From Phanerodontia chrysosporium (lineage: Eukaryota; Basidiomycota; Agaricomycetes; Polyporales; Phanerochaetaceae), in assembly GCA_001910725.1 (NCBI GenBank), contig MJGA01000004.1:248001-312000 (forward strand): a stretch of DNA of 64,000 nt. The letters run 5' to 3'. A program made the position numbers and the translations under genes. The first letter of the stretch is position 1. Each line of letters opens with the position of its first letter. Positions 21,778 through 32,836 of the stretch are shown here, piece by piece. The notes under the pieces are model-generated. The model searched no databases, had not been told where the DNA came from, and worked only from the letters and a program-made list of their open reading frames with translations.

Positions 21778-23926
21778 CAAGACCGCCCACCTCTGCGCTG
21801 ACTTATCCTGTTCGTTCATTCACTCCTGACCGGCCACCTCCATTTGGGCTCTGCATCGTCACACTCGTTCTGCACACATATCTCCACTTCTATCGCTTTC
21901 GTGCACACGGGGCTCAGCCGTCTAACCTGCATTTGGTCTGCCACTGCTTTGGGCCTTCGCACTGTATCCTATACCCGCACATGGGGCACGTACGGTCGAC
22001 GTATGAATGCCTTATAATCTGTTGTACCGATTTTTCTTGTATACATAATCTGACGTAGCCGTAGCTGTTTCGCGGGAGCGACGGCGTGTCCAACTGGACC
22101 GGACGATGTACCTGATATACGTAGCACCTTCTAGACGTCAATTGCAAGAGTCTTGGATCCTCTCTCGAGCGTTCGAGCTCAAGTCGCCGAGACTGAATGC
22201 CCCGTGTGCTCTGCAGGAGCTCCGAGGCGATACGGTTCCACTACGGTCAGGGGGGTAAGCCGCTCCATGGTAAAGGCGTGTGCCAGAGGGCCGGTTCGGC
22301 AGTCCACGCCGCAGGATGGGTGCATACCTCTTGTGGGCGGTACCATGGCTAACAGTCCACCTTGATCACGCCAGATCTGCCCCCTGCGCTCTCACGCGCA
22401 CTGTTCCGACAGCCCTGGCAGTTCCGTGTGTAGTCGGCGGGCGCGCACGCCAGCCACAGCGGGCGAGAAAGACGTACGCAAACACGCCCCGCGCGTGGGA
22501 GGCGCCGCTGGGTTCTGGGAAGGTCGCTGCGCGGGGGCCAGCGCGCGACTGGGAACGTCGGGTGCGGTTGCGCGTCGCTTGGAATTCCTGCGGAACGCCC
22601 TTCGCGCGGCGAGCACGCCCTGCGGTGTGTCCGCACCTGAGAAACGGGGCATCGCGCGCGGCCGCGGTGGACGCGCACGCACCGCGCGGGAGGCGCATTC
22701 GTGCGAAGGACGCCCTGCAGAGAAGGGATGCGCATTAGCCTTCAGAGTTGATTCAGCCTGCGCGCAGCTGCGAGGCATGTGGCGATCATGAGAAAGGCCG
22801 CGCGGGCGTGCGCAAGTTTATCACCGGCGGCGCCGTCGCAGAGTACTCGGAGGGTATGCGCGGGGTGCACTTGGCAGGGGCAGGCGGGCTAGCGTCGCGG
22901 GGGGATGTGAAGTCTTTGCCGCGCAGAGCAGGTCGATTGGCCAGCGTTTGTGTCCCTGGCAAAAGCGGTGCGCTGTGCGAGTGTATGTGCTCGCACAGTA
23001 CGCAACACCTTCTCGGGATCGACCCGACCCAAGGGGACCGTCTGTAGCGCAGGTGCACCCCGTCCTGCGGCCGCCCCTGCGCACGCTGTATTCTGGTAAT
23101 AGCGAGAGCTTGTTTGACGCGGTCCGACCATCGCATCGCATAATAGAGAGGTACCGTACAGGCGGGCGCGGTCACCTCCGTGGCGTCACGGGGCTCATGA
23201 CTGAGTTGTCTGTATGTCAGGCTTATGAGGTGGCACGACTTCGTATATTGAACTCGCGGAAAGATACCCACCTCCGCAGTAACATGCATGGCTTGTTTTC
23301 TCAACCATGGGCAGCTCAGCACAGCGACCCATGCAGCGAAGTGCCATATACATTGCGCTACACTCCACGGCCTGTGGGATGAGGGGAGTGCTACCTCCCA
23401 AGGACTGCATTAGCGAGCGCGGAGCACCCTCGGATAAGTGCCCTAAAGCCGCGTTGATTAGTGCGCTGGCGTACATGGTGATATGAAGGACACGTACGCG
23501 AGACGATAGCGAGAGATGATGCATGTGGATGCAAAATGCAGCGAAAACCGCTCAGTATATTCAGACTGGCGCTTGGGACGGTGACACACGGTGGCGTGAC
23601 AAGGACGATACACGACGCCACGCATTCTGCATGGTTCCTGAGAGAAGCCAAAGTGAGTATAAGTCGTAAGAATTGATATTGCACACTAGTCCATGGATAG
23701 TAATTATGTTAGAACACTCTATGCGCACATGAAGACGACGGGAATGCGTAGCTTGGGAAAGAAAAGAAGAATACAGATGAGAAGGTTGGGATGGGCCATG
23801 TGAATGCAAGGAGTAAAAGATGGGTGCATGCAAGCAAGGATAAGACCAAGAGGACGTGTACGAAACGTTAGTGATAGCGAGTCGGATGCCCGAGCCATAC
23901 CTGTATGATAAATCCTACCAACAATA
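21778..23926. other. 2.1-kb gene-free region with a GC-rich core
   Basis: The 3' ends of elongin A and GID7 face each other here. The part from about 22380 to 23090 is CpG-rich like the block at 2.4-7.8 kb, with the same kind of Arg/Ala-rich spurious frames on both strands. The edges (21780-22150 and 23400-23926) are T/A-richer and may be 3' UTR. I see no conserved protein, RNA gene or transposon feature. Confidence 0.45.
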
Positions 23927-26580
23927 CTACAAGGAGCGCGATGTTCCTGCGGTGCTGAATCCTGATACACCACCATTCAGGCCGTCCCCGGCCCACTCTC
24001 TGCCCTTTCCCTTTCCCTTCCCACCGCCATCGCGTTCGAGGTGGTGCGAGCCCTCCGCGAGCGCACCAGAACCTACCGTCCACGCCGGGTTTGCCTCCCA
24101 TATGCGTATCGTGTGGTCGTCGGAGCAGGTTGCGAACATCCTCGGGTTCGCGGGGTTCCACGCAACCGAGTTCACGCTTCCGCTTCCGTGTCCCGGCAGT
24201 GTCTCGAGCAGTGTTCCAGAGCCGCGATGCCAGATATACACGTTGCCGTCTACAAGATGAGTCATGAGTGGGCGAGGAACGCAAACCCATATGCAGTATA
24301 CAGCGCACCTTCACTCCCGGAGATGATGAAGTTTTCGTCCACGCCGCCAAAGCCACTCCGTATAACATGTCGCGACTGTTTATGGCCCGTGTACTTGCGC
24401 ACCGTCCTCCCGGTGCTGATCTCCCACAAGTGTATCTCCTGCAAGCATGGGACCATGTGATAGATTAGCATCGTTCACAGCGGGGTGAGATGGCCAGGCA
24501 GAAATGACTCACGGCATGGAGGCCAAACGTGTCCAGCGCACGGTTTATCAGCGCATAGCGCGAGTCCTGCGAAACCTTGACGCTCGTCAACTCCCCCTCC
24601 ATCTTCACCGACCTACGATAGCGTCCAATATTAGCGTCAACAGCGCGCAGCAGGGCACCGGGATGCGGTACGTACGTCTCCAGCTGTTTCGTCAATAGGT
24701 CGTACACGATGATCCGGTTCTCTGCTGGCCGGCTCGCTGGGGCAGGAGCAGTCGATCCCGTCGGCGGCGTCGCGGTTCCGCCGCTAGCCCCATCAGAGGT
24801 CGGCGCTGCTCCGCCCGGTAGCGGAAGGTGTGTATCGTACATGCCAATGGCGACGAGCTTGCTGAAGTCGGGTGTGATAGCGAGATCCGTCACCCGTATC
24901 GGCGACCGGCCCCAGGTGTCCCGCAGCGTTCCGTCAATGTCCTGAGAAAACAGTCAGTGCCTGAGCACATCCCGAAACACCGGCTGGCGCACACGTACCC
25001 AAAGAATAATCTTCCGATCGAGTCCTCCGGAGATGAACCCTGAACCGTCTGGCAGCCATGCTAGTGCAGTTACAACGTCAGAGTGGGCATCCAGTACCCG
25101 AACGAGTGAGCCGGTCTGTGTGCAAGAGAAATAGGGTCAGGGACCCGGTATCTGAATGACGTGCACCCTCGGTACGTACCCTCGCATTCCACATGTGTAT
25201 GAAATTTTCGGACGCGGTGAGCAATATCGAGTCGTCCAGCGACCACGCTACGCAGCCGACGTGGTATTTGTGATCACGCAAGATAAACTGCGCATGATAC
25301 TCCCGTGTGGATGGGTCTGCGTCCGACTACGGGGCACGCCGTATCTCCGTGAGTCGTCGTTTCCCACCTGACAACACCGACACTTACGCCTATTCGCCAT
25401 ATAATTGCTGACTTATCCTTGCTTGTCGTGGCAAGGTAACCGCCGCTATGGCTCCACTGGAGATTCCACACCTCATCGTCATGCACTTGGAGAATCGCGG
25501 TTGTAACCCGCGGAAATCCTTCCGCGTCACATACGTGGTCGGCGTATAGAGAGAATGTCCGTGCGTTTGTGGGTGCATTGTGATAAAGGCATCGAGCTTG
25601 CTGGTATTCCCGTGCCTGGTCTAGGAGGGTAGCGAATCGTCGCTGCGGAATCATCACGGATGACGGTATGTATCCTAAAGCAACGATGAGTATAGAGTTC
25701 GCTATGCGAAGAGAAGCTGCAAACGTTGCAAGTTGGCCAGGAGCCGTCGTCTTGATGAGCCACCCGCGCCATCCCATCCTGCTTGTCGTCGCAGGTCCTC
25801 CAGGTCTTGACACATGAGTAGGCTGCAAGATACTGTGAGCATTCGGAGTTATCACGTAATTCCGTCCACTAACCTTGCAAGCGCTGCAGTGACTCCGGGT
25901 CTGTACTTGAAGGGGCGAGCTCATTCCGTAGTATGTGCAATGCCGACGCTATCTCTCGAGCCTCAAGGAGCTCCAAATATTTCTGCTGACTGATAAGGAA
26001 CTTCGCTTCCTGTGTGTGGTTTAATGGTGCCGAATAGGGCGCATTAGCAGCATCGCTCACCCAAAAGCCCTCCTCCTCTGGTAACCCCAGTCTCAATAGT
26101 GTGTCCTCTGCACTGTCCCAATCCCCTTCCAATATACATTGCCGGAACCGCGAGACGTCTGAGGTCTCCATCGTATAGCCAGACTCGGCCTCGAGGGTGG
26201 CAGCGGACTCACTGCCTCAGCATGCACGCCCATGAGCAGAGAAGCACAATAAGACATGACGAAAGCACATACATGTACCCCACATCGCGCAGGCTCTGGA
26301 TAACTAACCGCACAAACTCCTCTCTGTCCACATGCGAGTCGTCATAGAGGGTGGTGCCGGGCAGCGACACCCGTGCCACAGATTGCGTGTGCTTCTGTGC
26401 CCTGTTTCCATCCGCCAGGGGTGCCTTGCCGTTCCCGTTAGTGAACGGTGCGGGGAAGCCATTCCCCTTGAGCACACCGTTGTGCCCGTTCGCGAGCGCG
26501 GGCGTCGAGGGCCCGGCCTCGGGGAGCTCGTCAGGGGAGACGGACAATGTCGAGTCCGCATCGGTGCTGGTGAGGCGCAT
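23927..26580 (-). CDS. GID7: GID complex subunit Gid7 / WDR26 (LisH-CTLH-WD40 protein)
   Basis: Gid7/WDR26 is a scaffold of the GID/CTLH ubiquitin ligase that degrades gluconeogenic enzymes. In order: a LisH helix pair (EEFVRLVIQSLRDVGY, then ESAATLEAESGY across an intron), CTLH (FRQCILEGDWDSAEDTLLRL), the linker VMIPQRRFATLLDQA, then a WD40 propeller with HDDEVWNLQWSHSGGYLATTSKDKSAIIW, VGCVAWSLDDS, DVVTALAWLPDGSGFISGG, DENFIISGSEDGNVYIW-like and SVAWNPANPRMFATCSDDHTIRIW blocks. The 5' end is unresolved: the frame stays open upstream to about 27015 and encodes plausible sequence (RARKRPRVDSL), but the first in-frame ATG is at 26580, so an upstream exon is likely. Near 25875 the splice phase fails by one base unless LLMCQDLEDL is dropped. 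Stop at 23927. Confidence 0.85.
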
Positions 26581-26790
26581 CGGGGCAGCGAGTGTGTGCG
26601 GGGCGTCGGTGGTGCGTGAGCGTTCGGCAGGGCCTGCGACAGTGACGGTGCTCAGGCTGTCGACGCGCGGCCTCTTGCGCGCGCGGTAGGCGTCCGAGTC
26701 GGCGTCGCGGTGCGGCGGCGAGGGTGGTAGTGCTCGCGCGGACGGATGGAGGTAGGACAAAGATGGCGGTTCGGACGAAGGAGCAATCAC

Positions 26791-27450
26791 GGACTCGGTG
26801 TCGCCTTCCTCGAGCTCAAAGCGGCTGCGGGTCGCAGGAACAAGGCTTGCACCCCGTGCGGCCGGTGTCTGGGTGCGGTGGAAGGCTGGGCTGGGTGCAG
26901 ACTGGGGGTAGGACGGTGACTGGGCAGCGGTCGCTGGTGCGTGTGGTAGCGTACTCGAAGGGACGAGGCCCCGCGGTGTACTTGTCTGCTGTGAATCAAT
27001 GGTGACGATGCGTGCAGCGGGTCAGACTCCAGCGTCGTCGACGCCCCTCAGAGGGACAATTAGGGGCAGGTCTACGGCAAAAGACAACTCGATGTGCGGT
27101 AGCTGATTGAGATGGTCAAGAACATGTGCTGAACGCTAGGCGGTCGTCCTGCTAAATCAATTATTTATTTCGCAATCCGATACACCGCCAATCAGCAGCT
27201 CCCTGGAATGTGCCCACGAGATACGTGAGCATCGATGGAGATGCTGCAGAGGTCTCAGACCCGCCAAAATGTACAACTGCTGTCCATGAGACGGAGGCAC
27301 TACGGGCCAGGTACCCAGACGGAGACAAATCGAGGTCTCGGCGGTACGCATACAAATCCCGACTGCATAAAACCCTCCTTTGCCAACCAGTCTAGATATG
27401 TTACATTTTGTAGTCTGCGCTGAGTACGCTGTGATGGTGTGATCTCTCTT
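26791..27450. other. Region between GID7 5' end and TRP5 3' end
   Basis: The part next to GID7 (26791 to about 27015) is probably still GID7 coding or leader sequence on the minus strand, because its frame remains open and Pro/Ser-rich. From 27015 to 27450 I see only likely promoter and TRP5 3' UTR sequence. Confidence 0.35.
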
Positions 27451-29836
27451 TTACACCTGGGCAGACACATGCCAGTCGAGGATGTCTTCCCACTTGCCCG
27501 GCAGCAGCTGCGAGATCTGCTCGACGTCCTTGTCTCCACGTCCTGACAAGCACTGTAGAGTGACGTGAGCCTCAGCACGAGGCTCGCAGACAAAGGGAGA
27601 GGTACTTACGATAACAATGTGTTGATCCTTCGGGAGCGTCTTGGCGAGGCGCACGCCCTCCCAGATGGCGTGCGATGACTCGAGCGCAGGAATGATACCC
27701 TCGAGCTGCGTGATCATCCGGAAGCCGCGCAGGGCCTCCTCGTCAGTCGCGACCACGTACTGCGCGCGTCCCGAATCCTTCAACCAGGCGTGCTCGGGCC
27801 CGACTCCCGGGTAGTCGAGACCAGCACTGATCGAGTGCGTCTCGATGATCTGGCCGGCGCGGTCCTGCAGGATGTACGTGCGCACACCGTGGAGGACACC
27901 AGGTTGGCCCTTCGCAAGCGTCGCGCTGTGGCGGTCGCCGTCTGTGCCCTCGCCACCGGCCTCGACACCGACGAGCTTGACGCTCTTGTCGTTGATGAAC
28001 TCGTAGAACGTGCCGATGGCGTTGCTGCCGCCGCCGACGCACGCCACGACGGCGTCGGGCAGGCGGCCGATCTCCGCGTGCAGCTGCTCCTTGATCTCCT
28101 CACTGATCACCTTCTGGAAGTCGCGCACGATCGTCGGGAAGGGGTGCGGGCCGATCGCAGAGCCGACGAGGTAGTGCGTCGTCGCGAGGTTCGTGACCCA
28201 GTCGCGCATCGCCTCGTTGACCGCGTCCTTGAGCGTGCACGAGCCCGAGTGCACCGGGATGACGGTCGCACCGAGCATGCGCATGCGGAACACGTTGAGG
28301 GCCTGGCGGCGGACGTCTTCGGCACCCATGTAGACGACACACTCCATGCCGAACCGCGCGCAGACCGTCGCAGTCGCGACACCGTGCTGGCCAGCGCCTG
28401 TCTCCGCGATAATACGGGTCTTGCCTATCCTACGGGCAAGGAGAATCTGGCCGACGGCATTGTTGATCTTATGAGAACCTGTGTGGTTCAGGTCCTCACG
28501 CTTCAGCCAGATGGTGGCACCGCCCGCATGTTCGTGAGACGGTCTGCCTTGTAGAGGTTCGACGGACGGTTCATGTACGGGTAGAAGCTGCGAAGCTCCT
28601 TCCAGAACTCTGGGTCGGCCATCGCGCTCTTGTGTGCCTCCTCGAGCTCGATGAGGCAGTCGTAGAGTGACTCGGGAACGTATTGACCACCGAACTCGCC
28701 AAAGCGAGCAGGAAGGACGCTCGGGTCGGAGATGGTGTGCGAGGGAGCCGGGCCTTCGCGGTTGACGTTGAAAACCGGCTGCGAGCGCGAGTTTCCGGTC
28801 GGAGTGTGGAGGCCAGTCCGGCTAGGCTGGCCCTTGAGGCTGATGTCGCGGCAGTAGGCCTCGACGTTCCTAGCCAGCTCTTCCGGTGGCGAGTTCTTGA
28901 TGACAGAAACGAGACGACTGCCAATGACAACACCGTCTGCGCCGGCCTCGCGACGTGCTCGAAATGCTGACGAGTGGCGACACCAAAACCTACGGCGAGC
29001 GGCACAGTAGCGTACTCACGCACACGGGCAATGATATCGGGAAGAGCGCTGTTCAGCTTGCCGGTATCTGAGGAACCAGTAGTTCCCATTTTGGAGACGA
29101 CATAGATGAACGTGTCGGCAATCGAAGCAAGGAAGCGGATGCGATGAAGTGTCGTAGATGGAGCAATAAGGGGAACATAGGAGAGACTAAACTGTAGGTA
29201 AGCGAGGCGTCCTTGCGGGTACAAGTTGAAGACATACTTGGATTTCTGGCACTTTTCACGGAAGGTGATCGCCTCCTCTGGCGGAAGGTCGACCATGATG
29301 AATCCGTTGGCACCAGCCTCATACGCATCCTGAATCGCCTTGTCTTCTCCGTACGCCAGCATCGGGTTGTAGTAGCCTTTGCAGACATGGGTGAATAGTT
29401 CGATAAGAGTCTGGGCTGGCAGACGCACCCATGAGAAGGACAGGAGCGGTCAAGCCCTTGCTACGGGCTTCCCGTAGAAGACCCAGACATGTCGCATAGT
29501 CTACACCATTCTTGACGGCAATCTACGGCTTTTGGGTAAGAGGGAAAGGTCCAGAGAGCAGAAACAGTTTCAGACGCACGGCGTTCGTTTCCTGGATGGC
29601 AGGGCCGTCGGCGATGGGGTCAGAGAAGGGCACGCCGAGCTCAATGATGTCCGCTCCACCCTCCTGCATCGCAAGCATGACAGGAACTGTGTCTTGGATC
29701 CTGGGGTAGCCAGCGGTCACAAAGGTGACCAGGGCAGGAGTGTTCTGCAGAGTGCATGAGTCGAGTCCGAGAAGCAGCAGCGCAGGGGGCGTACCTCGTG
29801 CTTCTTCTTTTCGAAAACTTGCTTGAGGGCCTCCAT
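27451..29836 (-). CDS. TRP5: Tryptophan synthase, fused alpha-beta enzyme (two apparent frameshifts)
   Basis: The fused fungal enzyme makes indole from indole-glycerol phosphate (alpha half) and joins it to serine with PLP (beta half). ATG at 29836 ([14 protein letters not shown]). The alpha half shows [54 protein letters not shown] and TGSSDTGK. The beta half shows [44 protein letters not shown] (PLP lysine in HK), [29 protein letters not shown] and CLSGRGDKD. Introns are short and in phase. Two single-base losses break the frame: near 28948 (between EHVA and AGADGVVIG) and near 28534 (between KADRLT and AGGATIWLK). The 415 bp between them stay open in the shifted frame. Conservation on both sides suggests a working gene with sequence errors. 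Confidence 0.93.
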
Positions 29837-29916
29837 GCTGCGAGATGTGGTGGAAGAGAAAGACAGAGGGCGAGAGGCAGCAGGCGAGCGGGTGAATGAA
29901 AGGACTGCTCCAAGAG

Positions 29917-29923
29917 TTTATAA
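29917..29923 (-). promoter_or_regulatory. TATA-like element of TRP5
   Basis: TTATAAA on the minus strand, 81-87 bp upstream of the TRP5 ATG, is well placed for a fungal core promoter. Confidence 0.5.
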
Positions 29924-29936
29924 CCTCGGATTAACT

Positions 29937-29943
29937 TGAGTCA
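29937..29943. promoter_or_regulatory. Gcn4/Cpc1-type TGAGTCA element upstream of TRP5
   Basis: A perfect TGAGTCA lies 101 bp upstream of the TRP5 start codon, with a TTATAAA sequence (29917..29923, minus strand) between them. TGA(G/C)TCA is the bZIP site used in fungal general amino-acid control, which activates tryptophan genes in studied fungi. The site also lies in the 433-bp promoter shared with the asparaginase gene. Confidence 0.6.
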
Positions 29944-30269
29944 ATCTAATCTGACTTGCCTGGGCGTCTGCTCCGATCAAGTGGAGGACTCCGTGGACCC
30001 TTCACCGTGAACTCCCATACTCGGCGGAAGGCCCGTATAATCCCGCCGAGCGTGCGATGGAAAAAATCATTTCACAGTGCAGGATAAGATGGCATAAGAA
30101 TGCGAGTTTTAGGAGCTTCAGGCAAAGGTTTGTCTCGAGTGTCAGAAGTTCGTGGTGGTTGAGGTCCTCGAAGGAGACCGGATAAGCGCCCCGGGAAATA
30201 CTCTCGAATTGACTCCTCCATCGACCACCATCCGAGCGCGGCCACGTATTTGCCGACCTCCTGTCGGGC

Positions 30270-32710
30270 ATGGAGCTCTCACAGCCGTATGATGAGTCCA
30301 AGGTGCTCATCATCTACACCGGCGGAACCATTGGCATGCTTGTTGGGCATCAGGGTTACGTGCCAGAGCCTTACTTCCTCACCGAGACGCTCTTCAGTCA
30401 GCACAGGTTCCATGACCCGCTCGAGGAGTCCCTGTTCTCCCACTCGGCCTCAGTCGAGGGCTTCCGTACATGGAGCAGTAACAGTGAACGTAATACCCCT
30501 CAGTCGAGCACGTTTGCAAGCAGGGCGCCGTCCCCCGCGCGCGGCGGACTACACCAGCCGTCGACACTGCTCGTCCGGTCTTCTAGGCCGATAGGCGCAA
30601 CCGCACCATTGTCAGTCTCAGGCGATGCACGCAATCACCGTTTGCGCAATCCATCGTGCCGAAAGATATCGGAGGATGTCTACGAGGCACATCTCCATAG
30701 CCTTGTGACACCGCGTACTACCGTCCATGGATCGAACGGAAAGCGAATCCGATATGTGATCCTCGAGGTAAGCGTCCGCCATTATCGACCACAGCCTCGG
30801 CTCATAATCATCAGTGGAACCCCTTGTTGGATAGTAGTAACATGGAAATCGCCGGTATAGTGGCTTCGCTCCTGGCAAGGTCAGTTGATATGAGACGCTC
30901 GCCAGATAGATTGGATCCGCATCGCTACCGACATCGAGCTAAACTACGCCACTTTCGATGCGTTTGTCGTTCTACACGGCACGGACACCATGTCCTATAC
31001 ATCGTCAGCACTGAGCTTCCTCCTTGAGGATCTCGGTAAGACTGTGGTACGTATACATGCACCGTATCTTCTTCGCAACATGGTGACATTGTGTGCACAG
31101 ATCGTAACAGGAGCACAAATCCCGCTATCGCAGCTTCGCAATGATGCTGTCGACAACTTGCTGGGTGCGCTGACCATCGCCGGACACTACATCATCCCGG
31201 AGGTATCGCTGTTCTTCAATCACACCTTGTACCGCGGAAACCGGGTGTATAAGCATTCGTCGAACGATCTGGACGCCTTTGCAAGCCCAAACTTCGAGCC
31301 CCTTGTACATGTCGGCATTGACATCACAGTTGACTGGGACAACGTCATTAGACAGACAGGCTTGCGGCGTTTCAAGGCACACAAGCGTAAGTTTCCCCGA
31401 CATCCTCGAGTGAGTGTCAAGCTGACATCGGCTTCTAGAGATGAGTCCGCACGTCGGTATGTGTCTACAGTGTCGGATATCAAGGTATATAATTCTGACT
31501 CTGTCATCAGCAACGCTCCGCCTTTTCCCTGGCATCACCGCCGCAACTGTACGCGCTTTCCTTGCACCGCCAACTCGCGGTCTCGTCCTGGAGACATACG
31601 GTGCAGGAAACGCGCCCCAACGGCTGACCTCCTCGACGCCCTCAAAGAGGCTTGCGATCGTGGCGTCGTCATTGTTGCAATTTCGCAATGTGCGAAAGGA
31701 ACCGTCTCGCCCGACTACGAGACCGGCATCGGCCTTCTCAAGCTCGGGATCGTCTCCGGAGGTGACATGACGCCAGAGGTGAGGGCTTACCCGTATGCTT
31801 CACGCCCGCGCGAGCTCCGACTCACGGCCTGCCAAACAGTGTGCGCTCACGAAGCTCGGCTACCTGCTCAGCAAGCCCAACCTCTCCGTCGCGCAGGTGC
31901 GCACGCTAATGGGCACGCCCCTGCGGGGCGAGCTCACGCTGGCCGCACGCGAGCTCCCCAGCCGCCCGCGGGGCACGCCGGCATCGCCGAGTCGCTGTCG
32001 AGCATCCAGGGCGTGCTCACGCACGTCGTGCGGCTGAGCGCGGCGCGCGGGCCCGTGCTGTCGGTCTCGCCGAGCGCGACGCCTTCGCTCGGCGAGCGCG
32101 CGCAGGACGCGGCCGCGCCGTGGAGCTGGACGGCCGCGGAGGCCGCGTCGACGGAGGTCGCGCTTCTCCCGCTGCTCATGCACCTCGCTGCCGCGCGCGA
32201 CGACGCGGAGGGTCTCGCGTTCTGCCTGGCGTCCGGCGACGCGAACGCCGCGGCGCTCTCGCCCGACCTCGGCCGCCCTGAGGGCGCGCCGCATCTGCTG
32301 CCCCGCCGGAGCACGGCGGTCGTCGGTGGCATGGCGAACTGCATCGATGCCGCGAGCGGGCGCTCGCCGCTGCATGTTGCTGCGCTCAATGGCAGTGGGA
32401 TGTGTGTCGGCGTGCTCCTCGAAGCAGGTGCCCTCGTGCATCTGCGAGATGCGCTGGGGCACACCCCGCTTTACTACGTAGGTTTTCATGCTGCGCCTTT
32501 GGTGCTCGAAAGGTACTCACTCTGATGGCAGGCTGCACGACAAGGCACGAGCATATCGTTGACATTCTGGTCACAGCTGGCGCGAACCTTGGTGGCTCGG
32601 ATGTCGAGGGCGGTTTCGTACCGCTCATCGTCGAGAAGGCAGCGCTCGCAAAGGACGAACGTGCTTTGCGAATCTGGAAAAAGGCAGGGGCAGACATAGC
32701 CAAGCAATGA
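30270..32710 (+). CDS. Cytosolic-type L-asparaginase with C-terminal ankyrin repeats (three apparent frameshifts)
   Basis: The enzyme hydrolyses asparagine to aspartate and ammonia. ATG at 30270. The N-terminal catalytic threonine loop is YTGGTIGM; a Ser-rich insertion of ~90 residues follows, typical of fungal forms. Next come IELNYATFDAFVVLHGTDTM (second active-site motif), IVTGAQIPLSQLRNDA, VSLFFNHTLYRGNR, LFPGITAATVR, ETYGAGNAPQR, DRGVVIVAISQCAKG and YETGIGLLKLGIVSGGDMTPE. The C-terminal third has ankyrin-like units (GRSPLHVAALNG, GHTPLYY, HEHIVDILVTAGANL). Single-base losses appear near 31622 (PQR/ADLLDAL), 31980 (RGTP/GIAESL) and 32545 (AARQG/HEHIVDIL). In each case one added base restores continuity. 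Introns are otherwise canonical. The family call is firm; the exact protein is not. Confidence 0.88.
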
Positions 32711-32836
32711 GATAGATGTCATCGAGCCTGTACATGGAAATAGAAGCCATATCGTAGAGACAGCTAACAACAAAACATACGTACAGAGCAATAACCAAAT
32801 GACAGCAGAAAACCACGAAAAAGAAGCGAATAATCC

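Noticed and set aside
27451..32710. TRP5 and asparaginase as pseudogenes
   Set aside because: Only single-base losses occur, with no stops or decay elsewhere, and similar slips affect other core genes, so sequence error is more likely.
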